DNA from: Linum tenue
Taxonomy: Eukaryota; Streptophyta; Magnoliopsida; Malpighiales; Linaceae
Direction: 5' to 3'
Length of the DNA: 64,000 nt
Assembly (NCBI GenBank): GCA_946122785.1
Contig: CAMGYJ010000009.1
Coordinates: forward strand, 31,283,633-31,347,632
Part shown: positions 44,715 through 56,437 of the stretch, piece after piece
Numbering within the stretch: the first letter of the stretch is position 1
Layout of the letters: every line of letters begins with the position of its first letter
Program-made: the position numbers and the translations under genes
The notes under the pieces: model-generated
Told to the model about the DNA's origin: nothing
Database searches by the model: none
What the model saw: the letters and a program-made list of their open reading frames with translations, nothing else

Positions 44715-46007
44715 ATAGATTCTACCAGAAAAATGTATATATTGTTTGGGAATTGGACATTTGGCCGCATTTTTTCCACCATTTTTTGGATAATAATTAT
44801 TGATTAGAATTCTTATAATACAAGAAGTCTACATCCATTTTTAATCGAGTATTTCCTTGCTTTACCATTATAACATTATTTTTTTCACAAAAAATATTAT
44901 AGATATTTCTTGACACTTAAAATGTTATAGATTTCAAATATTTAATATTGTAATTGTGAAAATAAAAATAAGTTACGGCCAAAAGATTAAAATTAGAAGA
45001 ATGTAGGCTTTTCATCCTTGACTTCTACTGAAAATAAAATTAGAACCTTTTTCTTATTTTTAAAATAAAAATATTATAACCATCAATAAAATTAATAAAT
45101 TTAGATGTTAATGAATATGTGACTCAAGATAGGGTGCATAACCATGAGTTATACACCTATCAATAATCAAATCTAGACCCTTCATTTAGAAAATCCAGAT
45201 CTAAGGATGGAGAATTAAAGACCATTTTTATTTTCCCTAGCTTTCTTAATTGGCTCGTATCTTTTTCGTTTTAACTCGGATTTTAATTTTTTTTTGCATA
45301 GATGGAACGAGTTCATCGTGCTCTACAAAATGAGATCAATTTTCAATATTTTTTGATAAAAAATTTCTGGCCTCTCGGTATCAACTGCATACCATATGGT
45401 ATTTTCTTCGTTTTTTAAAACGTTTGCACAGAAGGGACGAGTTCATCATGATCTATTGGATCTAAAAATTTATGGGTGAACAAATTACATGACCAAAAAA
45501 TACCACAAAATACCATACAATACCACCCTGGTACCGGGTGGTATCTTGTGGTACACAATAATAAAAGTCGTAAACGACAGTTAATATACTTCTACTATCA
45601 TGTATTCAACCATCCTACAGTCTTGGTTTGTTCATACCACCATGGTACGCTTTTCAAATCATAGGTATGCTCTTATTTCAATACTAGTAAATACCATATG
45701 GTATAGACTGGTAAAAAATGGCTCAATTTTTTTTTGTTCGAAAAATATATCAAAGTGGATATCATTTTGAAGAGCACAATTAATCTGATCTAACTGTGCA
45801 AAAAAAAATCCGACTTAAAACGAGTGAGAAATTGTCCGTCAAACATTAAGGAGGGAAAAATTAAAGGTTTTCCAGAAGAGAGATGGATGCTGATGTCATG
45901 CTAATGTGGGCTGGTTACTCATGGTTACTCACCATAAGGTTACTGACCTGATCCTTTCCCTGAATATGTTCATAAATTATATGACATAAAATACAAAATA
46001 ATTACCA
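44715..46007. other. AT-rich stretch, probably Helitron interior
   Basis: Strongly AT-rich with repeated ATACCA/TGGTAT phrases (for example CCATATGGTATTTT and ACCATATGGTATAG). No coding potential. It probably belongs to the Helitron that ends at 46041. Confidence 0.3.
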
Positions 46008-46041
46008 CCTGCCCAAAGGGCAGGGTTCAACTTCAAGCTAG
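46008..46041 (+). mobile_element. Helitron 3' terminus
   Basis: A perfect 7-bp stem hairpin (CCTGCCC, AAA, GGGCAGG) at 46008-46024 is followed by 13 bases and CTAG at 46038-46041, then T. This fits a plant Helitron 3' end on the plus strand. The 5' end is not resolved. Confidence 0.65.
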
Positions 46042-46212
46042 TTCTTTATGTGCATTTTCCGTCTCGTCCGCTTATTTTGCTTTTTAAGCTTTTTATAGAA
46101 TTGTCCATTTTGTCAAACCGTCACTTTCATCTATAGTCCGGTTGCATACAGACTATCACATGCAATTCGTATCAGTCTTATAATTGTGTTTATCAACCAT
46201 CACCTTTAGATT

Positions 46213-46910
46213 TATTAATATATAAAAGGCTAACATTTGAGTTACTATTAATTAGTGGCTCTCACACTCTTCCAAGTGCAAGTGGGGAAGTTCCAAATCC
46301 TTCTTTTACCCCACTCTTCATTCTACAACCTTTGCGTTTAGTTATTGTTCGTTAGGTTTTCGTCTATGGCTTTTTACACAAATCATCGCCTTTGTGTTTT
46401 GTTATTGTTAGCTAGGTTTTCGTCTATGACTTTTTGCACAAATCATCGCATTTGTGTTATCATCGCCATAGTTAGTAAAATACGGTGTAGGTAAGTTATG
46501 TATAAAATACATACGAGTATTTTACTTCGTCTCTAAATTAATGTTACGTTTAATAGTACGTCAAAAGTCATAAATATATAAAATTAATTATTTTGAAAAT
46601 AAATAAATAAAAATAATAATTAAGTTAGAATTTAATTCATTAAATACGGATATTAAACGCGATATACGAGTTTTATACCTGTTTAATATGGGAGCCATCA
46701 AAAGAACGGGGAAGAATGTAACGACTTGACAATAATACGGATACAGAAGTTTTAAACGAATAAAATATGTACGTGTACATATACCTGTATTAAACGGAGT
46801 ATATACTATCGCCTTTCTGTTTAGTTATTGTTCTTTTAGGTTTTTGTATATGGCTTTTTGCACAAATCATCGCCTTTGTCCACCATTTTGCAACCCATCT
46901 CGAAATACTG
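46213..46910 (+). repeat. Unclassified repeat family, copy B, left part
   Basis: Starts TTAATATATAAAAGGCTAAC and shares TAGTGGCTCTCACACTCTTC and CAAGTGCAAGTGGGG with copy A. It has the 62-bp unit on the opposite strand (GTTATTGTTCGTTAGGTTTT). About 340 bp at 46468-46807, bracketed by ATCGCC, is absent from copy A and may be a separate small insertion. The copy is interrupted after CTCGAAATACTG by the Gypsy element and resumes at 54333. Confidence 0.75.
46906..46910. repeat. Left 5-bp target duplication of the Gypsy element
   Basis: TACTG, repeated at 54328-54332. Confidence 0.85.
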
Positions 46911-47563
46911 TGATATAATCAAAGTAGCGCAGGGTCAAGCTTCTCGCACCAAACAGAACCGGATAGGATGGAAATCGATCGGACAGTACTTACCCTTGAA
47001 TAAGGGCAATCGATATATGAATGGATCGGACAGATTCAACTCGGAATAAAGGGCAATCGATATGGGTAGCTCGCCAAAACTAGGGTGAATACCTAGTTGA
47101 TAAGAGTCGCTCTAGCACTCTGGAGATTCTCGACAGAGTAATTAGGGCAAATTTTGCGTAGGGAACTCGGCAGTAGCCACTGAAATTCAATAATAATCGT
47201 CTAAGGGCAAACCAACGTGTTCAACCCTTTAAATAGGCAGAGTACAACCCAAATCCGACTCCAACATGGAAAAACAATCATAAACCAACTTTAAAACATG
47301 GAAACTCGGAAATAGCCTAGCAAACCCGTTAAGCCCAAACCGTTAAGCCTGGACCCGTTAAGCAAACCAGATAAGGCTGCTTCTTGCAATCTGTCTTCTC
47401 TTCAGCACTTCCTCCTTCTTCCTCCACTCGAATCATCATATATGGCTTCCCTCGAAATAGCTCCACGTCCATGGCTCCAAAGTAGCTCTCCAAATATGTC
47501 GCAAGCTTCTCCTTCAACGTCCTTGCCTTAGCACATGTGACTAGCCCATTGATGTCCTCATCA
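46911..47563 (-). repeat. 3' LTR of the Gypsy element (653 bp)
   Basis: Begins TGATATAATCAAAGTAGCGC and ends GATGTCCTCATCA on the plus strand. It matches the other LTR across its length apart from the MITE found only in the other copy. The last integrase codons run into it. Confidence 0.9.
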
Positions 47564-48702
47564 GACCCTCCTTCTTCAAAAGGATTTGCCTCCAAATCCG
47601 AATTGCCATCCAAATAAGGTGCTAGGTCAGAAATATTAAACGTTGCACTTACTCCATACTCTCCCGGCAAGTCGATCTTGTATGCGTTGCTTCCAATCTT
47701 CGAAACCACCTGGAAAGAACCATCACATCGGGGCATCAACTTTGATTTCCTCTGATGGGGAAACCACTCCTTCCTCAAATGCACCCACACCCAGTCGCCA
47801 ACTTCAAAGTGCCTCGGTTTCCTGTTTTTGTTCACATTGCGCATGATCTGCTCCGTCCTTCTCTCAATGTTCAATCTCGCCTTCTCATGTAAACTTTTCA
47901 CGAAATCGTCTTTCTTGGCTCCATCGAGATTGACGTGCTCATTCATAGGTAATGGCATCAAATCCAAAGGAGTGAGTGGATTGAAACCATACACGAGCTC
48001 AAACGGAGTGAACTTCGTCTTCGAGTGCACCATCCTGTTGTAAGCAAACTCCACGTGGGGAAGGCAGTCCTCCCAAACCTTGATGTTGCTCTTGATCACA
48101 GCTCGAAGCATCTGGGATAATGTTCGATTGACCACCTCTGTTTGCCCATCAGTTTGAGGATGACATGTAGTAGAGAATAGCAGCTTCGTCCCCAGTTTGC
48201 TCCACAACGTCTTCCAGAAAAAAACTCAAAAACTTAGTATCTCGGTCAGATACTATGGAACGCGACATCTCATGTAATCACACCACTTCCCTGAAAAACA
48301 AATCAGCCACGTTAATAGCATCATCCGTCTTATGACACGGGATAAAGTGTGCCATCTTTGAGAATCGATCCACCACCACAAAAATCGAATCTCTTCCTTC
48401 CTTGTCCGCGGAAAACCAAGCACAAAATCCATAGAGATGTCGATCCATGGAGCATATGGAATTGGTAGTGGTGTGTACGATCTAGATGATTGCACCTTCG
48501 ACTTGGAATGCTTGCACTCCACACACCTCGCACACAGATTCTCCACATCTCCCTTCATTTGCGGCCAATAGAAGTGCTCTTGTAGATAACTCAGTGTCTT
48601 GTCTACACCAAAATGGGCCATTAATCCTCCTCCATGAGCCTCTTTCAACAGCAACTCTCGAAGTGATGCTCGAGAAATACACAACTGACTAGCTCGAAAC
48701 AA
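47329..48702 (-). pseudogene. Gypsy integrase remnant
   Basis: Minus strand. The N-terminal HHCC zinc-binding region (HGGGLMAHFG, then CARCVECKHSKSK) precedes the catalytic core ([15 protein letters not shown], then a broken SDRDTKF region). [15 protein letters not shown] carries the glutamate, and a C-terminal part contains [18 protein letters not shown] frameshift at T-runs near 48222-48228 separates the second Asp from the Glu block. The last frame continues through the polypurine tract into the LTR before stopping at 47329. No chromodomain was recognised. Confidence 0.85.
47564..47577 (-). other. Polypurine tract of the Gypsy element
   Basis: On the minus strand GAAGAAGGAGGGTC directly precedes the 3' LTR, as required for plus-strand DNA priming. 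It lies inside the integrase frame, coding for EEGG. Confidence 0.8.
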
Positions 48703-48884
48703 ATATCCATCACTTCGATAAAACTTCCCATCTCCATGCGTCTCACACTTGTTATAGATCTCTCCAAAATCAGCATCATCAATGTAGAGATCCTTATATG
48801 CTTGAATCCCAAGTATCTTACTCCCATCGTAGTGATCAGTGTATGCCTTCGAGATAGGGCATCAGCAACTACATTTTCTTTGCC

Positions 48885-50326
48885 CTACTTGTACTTGATC
48901 ATGTATGGAAAGGACTCAATGAACTCAACCCATCGAGCATGTCTCTTGTTCAGCTTGTGTTGAGCTTTCAAATACTTCAACGATTCATGATCAGTATGAA
49001 TCACAAACTCCTTTTGCCATAGATAGTGTTGCCACGTCTCCAAGGCTCGAACTAGAGGATAGAGCTCCTTGTCGTATGTAGGATAGTTGAGGGCAGCCCC
49101 GCTGAACTTCTCGCTAAAGTATGCTATCGGCTTCTTCTCATGCATCAACACTGCTCCAATTCCCAAACCAGAAGCATCACACTCCACTCGAATGTCTTAT
49201 TGAAATCCGGCAACATCAGGACAGGTGCGTGTGTAAGCTTGTGCTTGAGCAGCTTGAATGCTCTGGTATGCTCCTCTCCCCAATAGAACGTCACGTTCTT
49301 CTTGATGATGGATGTCAATGGTGCGGCAATGGTGCTGAAATCGGGCACAAATCAACGATAGAACCCAGCAAGCCCATGAAAGCTCCGCACCTCATTCATG
49401 TTGATTGGAATAGGCCAATCGCGAATTGCTTTCACTTTCTCTTCGTCCACCTTGAATCCATCTGCACTCACCACAAAACCAAGAAAAATGACACTAGAAG
49501 TGCAAAACAAGCATTTCTTGAGGTTAGCATACAATTTCTCCTTTCTCAACATCGCCAACACCTCTCTCAAGTGATTGAGATGATCTTCCATGCACTTCGA
49601 GTAGATCAGAATGTCGTCGAAGTATACGACCACAAACTTACCAATGAATGGCCTCAAAACGTGGTTCATCAACCTCATGAACATGCTAGGACCATTGGTT
49701 AAACCAAAGGGCATCACCATCCATTCGTATAGACCCTGCTTTGTCTTAAACGCAGTCTTCCACTCGTCTCCCTCCTTCATACGAATTTGGTTGTAATCTG
49801 ATCTTAAATCAATTTTGGAAAACACCGTAGAGCCATGTAATTCATCAAGCATATCATCTAATCATGGGATTGGATGACGATACTTAACTGTAATTTGATT
49901 GATGGCTCGGCAGTCTACACACATCCACCAGGTGTGATCCTTCTTTGGCACGAGAATCACCGGAACTGCACACGGGCTCAAACTTTCTCGAACATGCCCC
50001 TTCTCCACGAGCTCGTCAATCTGCCTTTGCAGTTCTTTGGTCTCTTCCGGATTAGCTCGATATGCTGCCTTGTTTGGAATTTGAGCTCCCGACACGAAAT
50101 CAATCTGGTGCTCAATTCTGCGAATAGGAGGCAGCCCCTTCGGTGCTTCCTCTGGAAACACATCCTCGAACTCATCCAACACCACTCTTGCTTCGGCTGG
50201 AACTTCTTGGATTAGCTCTTGATTGAGTAGCACGTCCCTGTACATGAGCAGAATCAAAGGTTCTCGTGCACAGGCAACTTGCTTCAAATCTCCACTGCGT
50301 GCTAGCATCACTGTCTTCGAATCCAC
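48885..50326 (-). pseudogene. Gypsy reverse transcriptase and RNase H remnant
   Basis: Minus strand. RT blocks: [58 protein letters not shown], then [17 protein letters not shown] and the catalytic [12 protein letters not shown] at about 49600-49640. The linker ([17 protein letters not shown]) precedes the RNase H block at 49187-48885 ([43 protein letters not shown]). Frame changes occur near 49860, 49350 and 49195. Domain order and motifs fit Ty3/Gypsy. Confidence 0.9.
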
Positions 50327-50396
50327 AATTCCAGCTCCCTCTTCTCCTTTCTTGGCCGAGGCATTACTTGTCTTTTCTTTCTTTCGACGTTGCTAC

Positions 50397-50970
50397 CAGG
50401 GGCGGAGCCAGGATTTCGTGACCGGGTGGGCAAAAAATAATTAAATATAAATAAAATTAAAATAATTATTTTAAAAGTACACAACGTTCTTTGAGATAAT
50501 TGTTCAAAATAGTATCTAAACTAAAAATTTTAGCTATCTTTCATTTAATATAAATAACTAAATCATTAACAAGAAACTCATCATTTTAATTCCTTTGACA
50601 ATCATATCTCTGTTAATCCCTGGATCATATAGTTTCTATAAAGGAGAATGATTAGAATTTTGATTAGAAAAATCACCAAGTGAAAATTAAATTTGTGAAA
50701 ATTAATAAAGGTTGACTTTTCATATGAAGTTGGATTAAAGTAATAAAAGAACAAAAAAGGAGTGACTAAAGCAAAATGTGAGGTAGTTGTGGATCGAACC
50801 TCTATGCTTCTCAATAAAAATCAAGCTTATCTACCAATAGACTACATCACTATTACATGACACAATGCACAGCCGAGTTATACTTATGCAATTTTTATCT
50901 GAATATCCTTAGGGTCCTAGGGGCCGAGACTAATCCCGGGTGGGCTACAATCTATGTAGCTCCGCCCCTG
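50397..50970. mobile_element. hAT-type MITE inserted in the Gypsy element
   Basis: Termini CAGGGGCGGAGCCAGG and the reverse complement of the right end (CAGGGGCGGAGCTACA) match for 12 bases. The flanking 8-mers GTTGCTAC and GTTGCTGC differ at one base. It splits the protease and RT regions, has no coding capacity and is AT-rich inside. The CAGGGGCGGAGC start is a common plant hAT MITE end. Confidence 0.85.
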
Positions 50971-51088
50971 GTTGCTGCATTTGGAGTTGATCTCGATATA
51001 CTTCACTTGGAGACAGAGGTTTCAACACGAACTCTTGTCTTCCATGTTGCAACTTGTACTTATTTTTCACTCCATCATGCTGTGCTTG

Positions 51089-51346
51089 TCAATCAAACTG
51101 CCATGGCCTGCCAAAAAGCACATGTGCAGCTTGCATAGGCACTATATCACACAAAATCTCATCTTTGTAATCTCCAATCTCGAACTTCATTTGTGCCTGC
51201 TTTGTGACTTTGATGGATCCATGATCGTTAAGCCATTGCAGCGTGTATGGCTTTGGATGCTTCAACGTAGGCAGCCCTAGCCTCTTCACCGCACACGCGC
51301 TCACAATGTTAGTGCAACTTCCTCCATCGATCACTAGAGAAAACAA
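51089..51346 (-). pseudogene. Gypsy aspartic protease remnant
   Basis: Minus-strand frame with SLVIDGGSCTNIVSACAVKR. The active site is in the D-G-G form common in plant Gypsy elements. DIVPMQAAHVLFGRPWQFD follows, typical of the region before the RT. It is separated from the RT by the MITE. Confidence 0.8.
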
Positions 51347-51575
51347 CTTCCATCAACTACCCATCTCGTATGGAAGATATTTTCTCGCTGTTCACTCTCC
51401 TCCTTAGGCTGCGCAGACAATACTCTTCGTGCTACAAACAAACTGGCTGGAGGTGGTTCCATTTCCATAGACTCATCGACATCAAAATCGGTGGTCTCTT
51501 CCTCTTCTCGGATACATACTCGCCATTATCAAGCAGGATCAAGGTCTTCTTATTGGCACACTGGCTCGCAATGTG

Positions 51576-52759
51576 TCATCTTCCATGGCATTTGAAACAA
51601 CAAATTTCCCCTGACGATCCACCTTGCTTCATAATGGGATTTGCACCATCAGCCCTTGCTGCGGGTCTAGGCGCTTCTTTCATGGGCAGTTGCGGCTTAG
51701 GGTTGGTTGCAACTCCTTGGCTCGAACGTGTGGAATTCGTGAAGGGTTGAAACCTCCTATTTCGAAGCTGCCGTTCCACTTTACTTGCCATATCCACCAA
51801 ATCTTCAAGTTCAAGGAACGGTTAAATCTCCACCACATTCTGGATCTCTCGATTGAGACCATACATAAAACGAGCTATGGTAGCCTCGCGGTCCTCTCTC
51901 ACATCAGCACGTATCATCAACACTTCCAACTCCTTGTGATAATCTTTAACGCTTTTAGTTCCTAGCCGGAGAAGCTGGAGGTTTTGATACATATCTCGCA
52001 AATGGGAACTCGGTACAAACCGATCCCTCATAATTCTTTTCATCTCATCCCACGTCTAAATGGGACGTGCCTGTTTCTCCTTCGTCTCGTTCCCAACTGA
52101 TCCCACCAAACAAGTGCATAATCCGAGAACTCTAGGGCAGCCAATGTCACTTTCTTCTTCTCAGAGTAGTTATAACAATCAAACACAAGTTCCATCTTTC
52201 GCTCCCAATCCAAATAAGCGTCAGGGTTTGTGGTACCGCGAAGAGGTGGAATCGTGACCTTGAGGTTTCGCAAATCATCATCCTCCTCAAAGCCCTCTTC
52301 TTCCTCGTCATTAAACTCCTCTTCATAATGTTGTTGCCGCCCTCTCCTTTCAGCTTGAGGCATTCCAAGGCGTCTATGCTGGCGCATATGATGTTGTAAT
52401 TCGTGAACCAAGGGAGGAGGAGCTCGGTTTTCCCTTCCCCTTTCTTCTTGTCGAGGTCTAGGGTTAGGGTTTGCGTCGACCACAACCGGCTGCTGGAGCC
52501 TTGTCTCGACAGCCTCCATCCTCGTGGCTTGCTCGACAAGCCTTGCTGTTTTCTCGGCAAGCCTTGTTGTTTGCTCGGCAAGCGTTGATGTTTGCTCTTC
52601 TTGAGAACGAGCAATGTTCTCCAATTGATTTCTGATCGCTTCGAGTGCTGCTTCCAAGTCCGCGATGCAAGAAAATTCCAAGACAGAAGAATTTTCAAGA
52701 ACTCGCACAACCTGCTTCTTGCCTCGCAAGAAACACCAAGAACTCCCAAGAACAAACAA
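51576..52759 (-). pseudogene. Gypsy gag remnant
   Basis: Minus strand. The N-terminal part has a short coiled-coil run of TTRLAEKTARLVEQATRMEA type repeats, an acidic stretch, and the retrotransposon gag core (DAYLDWERKMELVFDCYNYS, LAALEFSDYALVWWDQL), which continues in another frame (MKRIMRDRFVPSSHLRDMYQ). A broken zinc knuckle (CCFKCHGR) lies near 51580. It is disrupted by at least two frame changes. Confidence 0.85.
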
Positions 52760-52884
52760 CCTCCTGTCTTGCGGCCCAAGAACACGCCAAGACCTTCAAG
52801 AACTCGCACAAAACCACCAAGAACACGAACAAGAACGCACAAGATCTTAAAAAAAAAACTTCAAGAACACGCCACTGATTTGAA

Positions 52885-52901
52885 CCTTAGCTCTTATACC
52901 A
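52885..52901 (-). other. Primer-binding site, initiator Met tRNA type
   Basis: On the minus strand TGGTATAAGAGCTAAGG starts three bases after the 5' LTR and matches the usual TGGTATCAGAGC site, complementary to the 3' end of initiator methionine tRNA, with one mismatch in the first 12 bases. Confidence 0.85.
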
Positions 52902-52903
52902 CT

Positions 52904-54327
52904 TGATATAATCAAAGTAGCGTAGTGTCAAGCTTCTCGAACCAAATAGAACCGGATAGGATGGAAATCGATCAGACAGTACTCACCCATGAATAAGGGT
53001 AATATATGAATCGATCTGATAGATTCAACTCGAAATAAAGGGCAATCGATATGGGTAGCTCGCCACAACTAGGGTGAATACCTAGCTGATAAGAGTCGCT
53101 CTAGCACTCTGGAGTAGGGCTAGGAATTCGGTTACGGTTGTGCGGTTAAACAGCAAACCGCACCAAAACTGCGCGGTTAATGGTTAACCGCAAACCGCAA
53201 AAACAACCTTTTCTGCGGTCGTGGTTGGGAAGAATGAGTCTTTTGCGGTTTGCGGTTTAACCGCAACCGAAACCGCAGATGTACCTAATCGCAGGCCAAC
53301 CCACCACTTCATTTTCCAGACCAGTCCATCCAACAAACCCCACCCTAGGCCCACTAGCCCACTGTCGACCCACCCCCTTCCATCACAGTTCTCGTTTCCC
53401 CAGCCCTCAGCGTGCGAATTCTTTCTTCAGCCACTTTCCCAAATCGAAAAGAAAGGAAACCCTAGTTCCATGCAACCGCGACGACGTGACCTGGGATTCA
53501 CAGCTAGTGCAACTGCGACGCCGCGACCATTCCAGAGCAGAACCCACACTCGTCGTCCGGAAATTCCTCCGCCACCGTTCCTTCTTGTCCAGAACCCGCC
53601 TTCGTCGCCGTCCCTGCTCGATCAGAGGCGTAGAGCACGCCGCCGTCCTCTCCACATCTGCTCTGCTCGTCGACATCGACGGCGCGACCATTCCAGCGGT
53701 TAACTCGGTTAGTGATGCCATTAACCGCGGTGCACCGTTAACCGCTAACCGTAGCAGGTGCGGTTGGCTAATATGTGCACTTTGCGGTTGCAGTTAACCG
53801 CAAATTGCGGTGCAGTTAACTGCAACCGCACCGTTTCCCACCCCTACTCTAGAGATTCTCGACAGAGTAATTAGGGCAAATTCCACGTAGGGAACTCGGC
53901 AGTAGCCTCTGAAATTCAATAATAATCGTCTAAGGGAAAACCAACGTGTTTGGCCCTTTAAATAGGCAAAGTACAACCCAAATCCGACTCCAACATGGAA
54001 AAACAATCATAAGCGACTTTACCACATGGAAACTCGGAAATAGCCCAGCAAACCCGTTAAGCCCAAATCGTTAAGCCTGGACCCGTTAAGTAAACCCGTT
54101 AAGGCTGGATCCGTTAAGCAAACCCGTTAAGGCTACTTCTTGCAATCTGCCTTCTCTTCAGCACTTCCTCCTTCTTCCTCCACTCGAATAATCATATATG
54201 GCTTCCCTCGAAATAGCTCCATGTCCATGTCTCCAAAGCAGCTCTCCAAATATGTCGCAAGTTTCTCCTTCAACGTCCTTGCCTAGTTGCCTTAGCACGT
54301 GTGACTAGCCCATTGATGTCCTTATCA
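52904..54327 (-). repeat. 5' LTR of the Gypsy element (1,424 bp including a MITE)
   Basis: Same ends as the 3' LTR. It is longer because of a 732-bp hAT-type MITE plus its 8-bp duplication at 53107-53854. Without these it is about 684 bp, against 653 bp for the other LTR; the differences include a duplicated CCCGTTAAGCA-type phrase near 54080-54130. Confidence 0.9.
53115..53846. mobile_element. hAT-type MITE inserted in the 5' LTR
   Basis: Starts TAGGGCTAGGAATTCGG and ends CCCACCCCTA (reverse complement TAGGGGTGGG). The flanking 8-mers CTCTGGAG and CTCTAGAG are a duplication with one change; the intact 3' LTR shows the empty site CTCTGGAG. The ends are rich in GGTTAACCGC-type phrases; the middle is GC-rich with an open frame of 160 codons (plus) that has no recognised domain. 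Confidence 0.85.
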
Positions 54328-56437
54328 TACTGTCGGTGGGATCATAAGTTGTTCCCCACCACCATTTTCCAAGGCCGCTACCACAAGTTTTTTATCGGGA
54401 ACGAGTTTCATCTTGTTTAGTTCTTTTTTCTTTCTTTCCTTCATTTTTGTTGAGTAACCCAAACACATGAGTATCCTACCTTGAACATAAATCATCGCCT
54501 TTCATTTTGCAGCCCATCGTGAAATACTATCCGGGGAATCCAAAGTTGTTCCCCACCACCATTTTTCAAGCCCATTACCACGAGTTTTGTATATGGACCG
54601 AGTTTCATCATCTTTAGTGTTTTTTCTTTCTTTTTTCTTTTTTGTTGAGCATGATCACAATTTAACCCAAACACATGGGTATTCTAACTTGAACACAAAT
54701 CATCGCCTTTGCCCACCATTTTGCAGCCCATCTCAAAATATTGTCGGCGGAATCCTAAGTTGTTCCTCACCATCTTTTTCTAAGGTCGCTACCACGAGTT
54801 TTGTATCGGGACCGAGTTTCATCCTCTTTAGTGTTTTTTCTTTCTCTTTTTCCTTTTTGTTGAGCATGATCACAATTAAACCCAATGTCGCTACCTAAAA
54901 TTCATACCATATCAACCCAATGTTGGCGAGTTTTGTATCGGGACCAATTTTCGTTCGCTTTAGTGTTTTTTTTTCTTTCACTTTTTCCTTTTTGTTGAGC
55001 ACGATCACAATTCCATCCAAATCAATGGGTATCCAACCTAATTCGATCCGGTCAAAGTGTCTTGAAACAGACTTTAGCATTTATAAATTTCTCTTTTTTT
55101 TTCTTCTTTTGGTTGGGAAGACAATTGAACCCGAATCTAACATTTTGACGAGTGTTATATTGTGAGCGAGCTTTATCCGCTTTTGTAGTTGGCAGGTTGG
55201 ACCAATTAAGTGGTAATTTGTTAAAAAATTGTCCAAAGCGAGTTGAACACATTGTTGACCAGTTTTAGATCGAAAGCGAGTTTTGTACGCTTTAATGTTT
55301 TTTTATTTCTCATTTTCCTTTTCGTTGAGAATGATGATTAAACTCTGGCCCATTGTTGATGAGTTTCGTATCAAGAGCGGGTTTTATCTGCTTTCGTAAT
55401 TGACAGGTTGGGTAAATTTTGAATTTGTTAAATTGGGTCGACCTGGTCAAAGCGAGTTGAACGCAGTGTTGAGAGTTTAGGGTCATGAGAAAGTTTTATC
55501 TGCTTTAATATTTTTTTTATCTTTTTCCTTTTGGTTGAGAATGACAATTGAGTCCTAATTCGACCCGATCAAAGCGACTTGCACCGATTTTACAGGTTTT
55601 TGGCGGGAACGAGTTTTATCTATTTTTGTAATTGGCGTGTTGTGTCAGGTGTGAATTTGTCCAAAACTCAGTCCAACCAGGTCAAAGCGAGTTGAACTTG
55701 CTGATGACGAGTTTTGAGTAGGTAGCGAGTTTTAGCTTTAGCGTTTTTCATTTCGCTTTTTCCTTTTGTTTGCAAAAGACAATTGAACTCAAATCCATGG
55801 GTATCCAACCTAATTTGACCCGATCAATGTGAGTTGAACCTGCTCAAACCTGAAATCAGTCCAAAAATTTCATAAAGGAGAACCACGATTACCTCAAACC
55901 TAAAAAAAGCCAAAAGAGTAGGACTATATTTGGCCCAAATTTAGAAGTTTTAAGTTTCAAAAGTTGATGCCAAGCTAAACACCTCTAAAGTTTCGCTTTT
56001 TAAAAAACTAAAGTTTTTCGTAACTTAAAAGTAGAAGCTCCGATTTGAAAATACAAAATTGTTCTTATCATATATTATTCTTTTTCTAAAAAACATAATT
56101 TTCTTTTATTTATATCATTATAAAAAACATAAATTGAAAGATAGTATTATTTAATATGAAATAAATGTCATGTGACCTATTTTAAATACGTTTTTATTTG
56201 TAGAATTTGTATTCATATTTTATGGTTGAAATCTTTTTTAGTCATTTTCCAAAACCTTTTATATTAGAAAGTAATCCTGATATTTTTTTCAGCTAAACAC
56301 TAAATACTTTGTTTTAATACTTCTTGAAAACATCCAGAGAAGCTGCTTCATTCTGCAAAAGTTACAACATGATCAATTACTGGCTAATAGCTATACATAT
56401 TGATGCATAATAAAAGAAGTGTAAACATAAATAATCT
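54328..56437 (+). repeat. Unclassified repeat family, copy B, right part
   Basis: Resumes after the TSD with TACTGTCGGTGGGATCATAA, matching copy A from about 20232. It contains two extra internal repeats of the GTTGTTCCCCACCACCATTT to GTTGAGCATGATCACAATT block relative to copy A. It ends with CCAGAGAAGCTGCTTCATTC and a CATAAATAA phrase as in copy A. No coding domain. Confidence 0.75.

Larger units (their letters stand above)
46911..54327 (-). mobile_element. Ty3/Gypsy LTR retrotransposon, degenerate
   Basis: A 7,417-bp element with TG...CA termini (TGATATAATCAAAG ... GTCCTTATCA) and the 5-bp duplication TACTG. The minus-strand gene order gag, protease, reverse transcriptase, RNase H, integrase is that of Ty3/Gypsy. 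A primer-binding site complementary to initiator Met tRNA and a polypurine tract are present. Frames are broken in every domain and two hAT-type MITEs are inserted, so it is dead. The empty site survives in copy A of the host repeat near 20228-20236. Confidence 0.95.

Noticed and set aside
50780..50860. tRNA-like sequence in the MITE (GATCGAACCTC phrase)
   Set aside because: No cloverleaf or anticodon stem could be formed.
53221..53797. GC-rich open frames inside the 5' LTR MITE as a gene
   Set aside because: They are overlapping Ser/Arg/Pro-rich frames without a domain, start codon context or introns. Treated as MITE filler.
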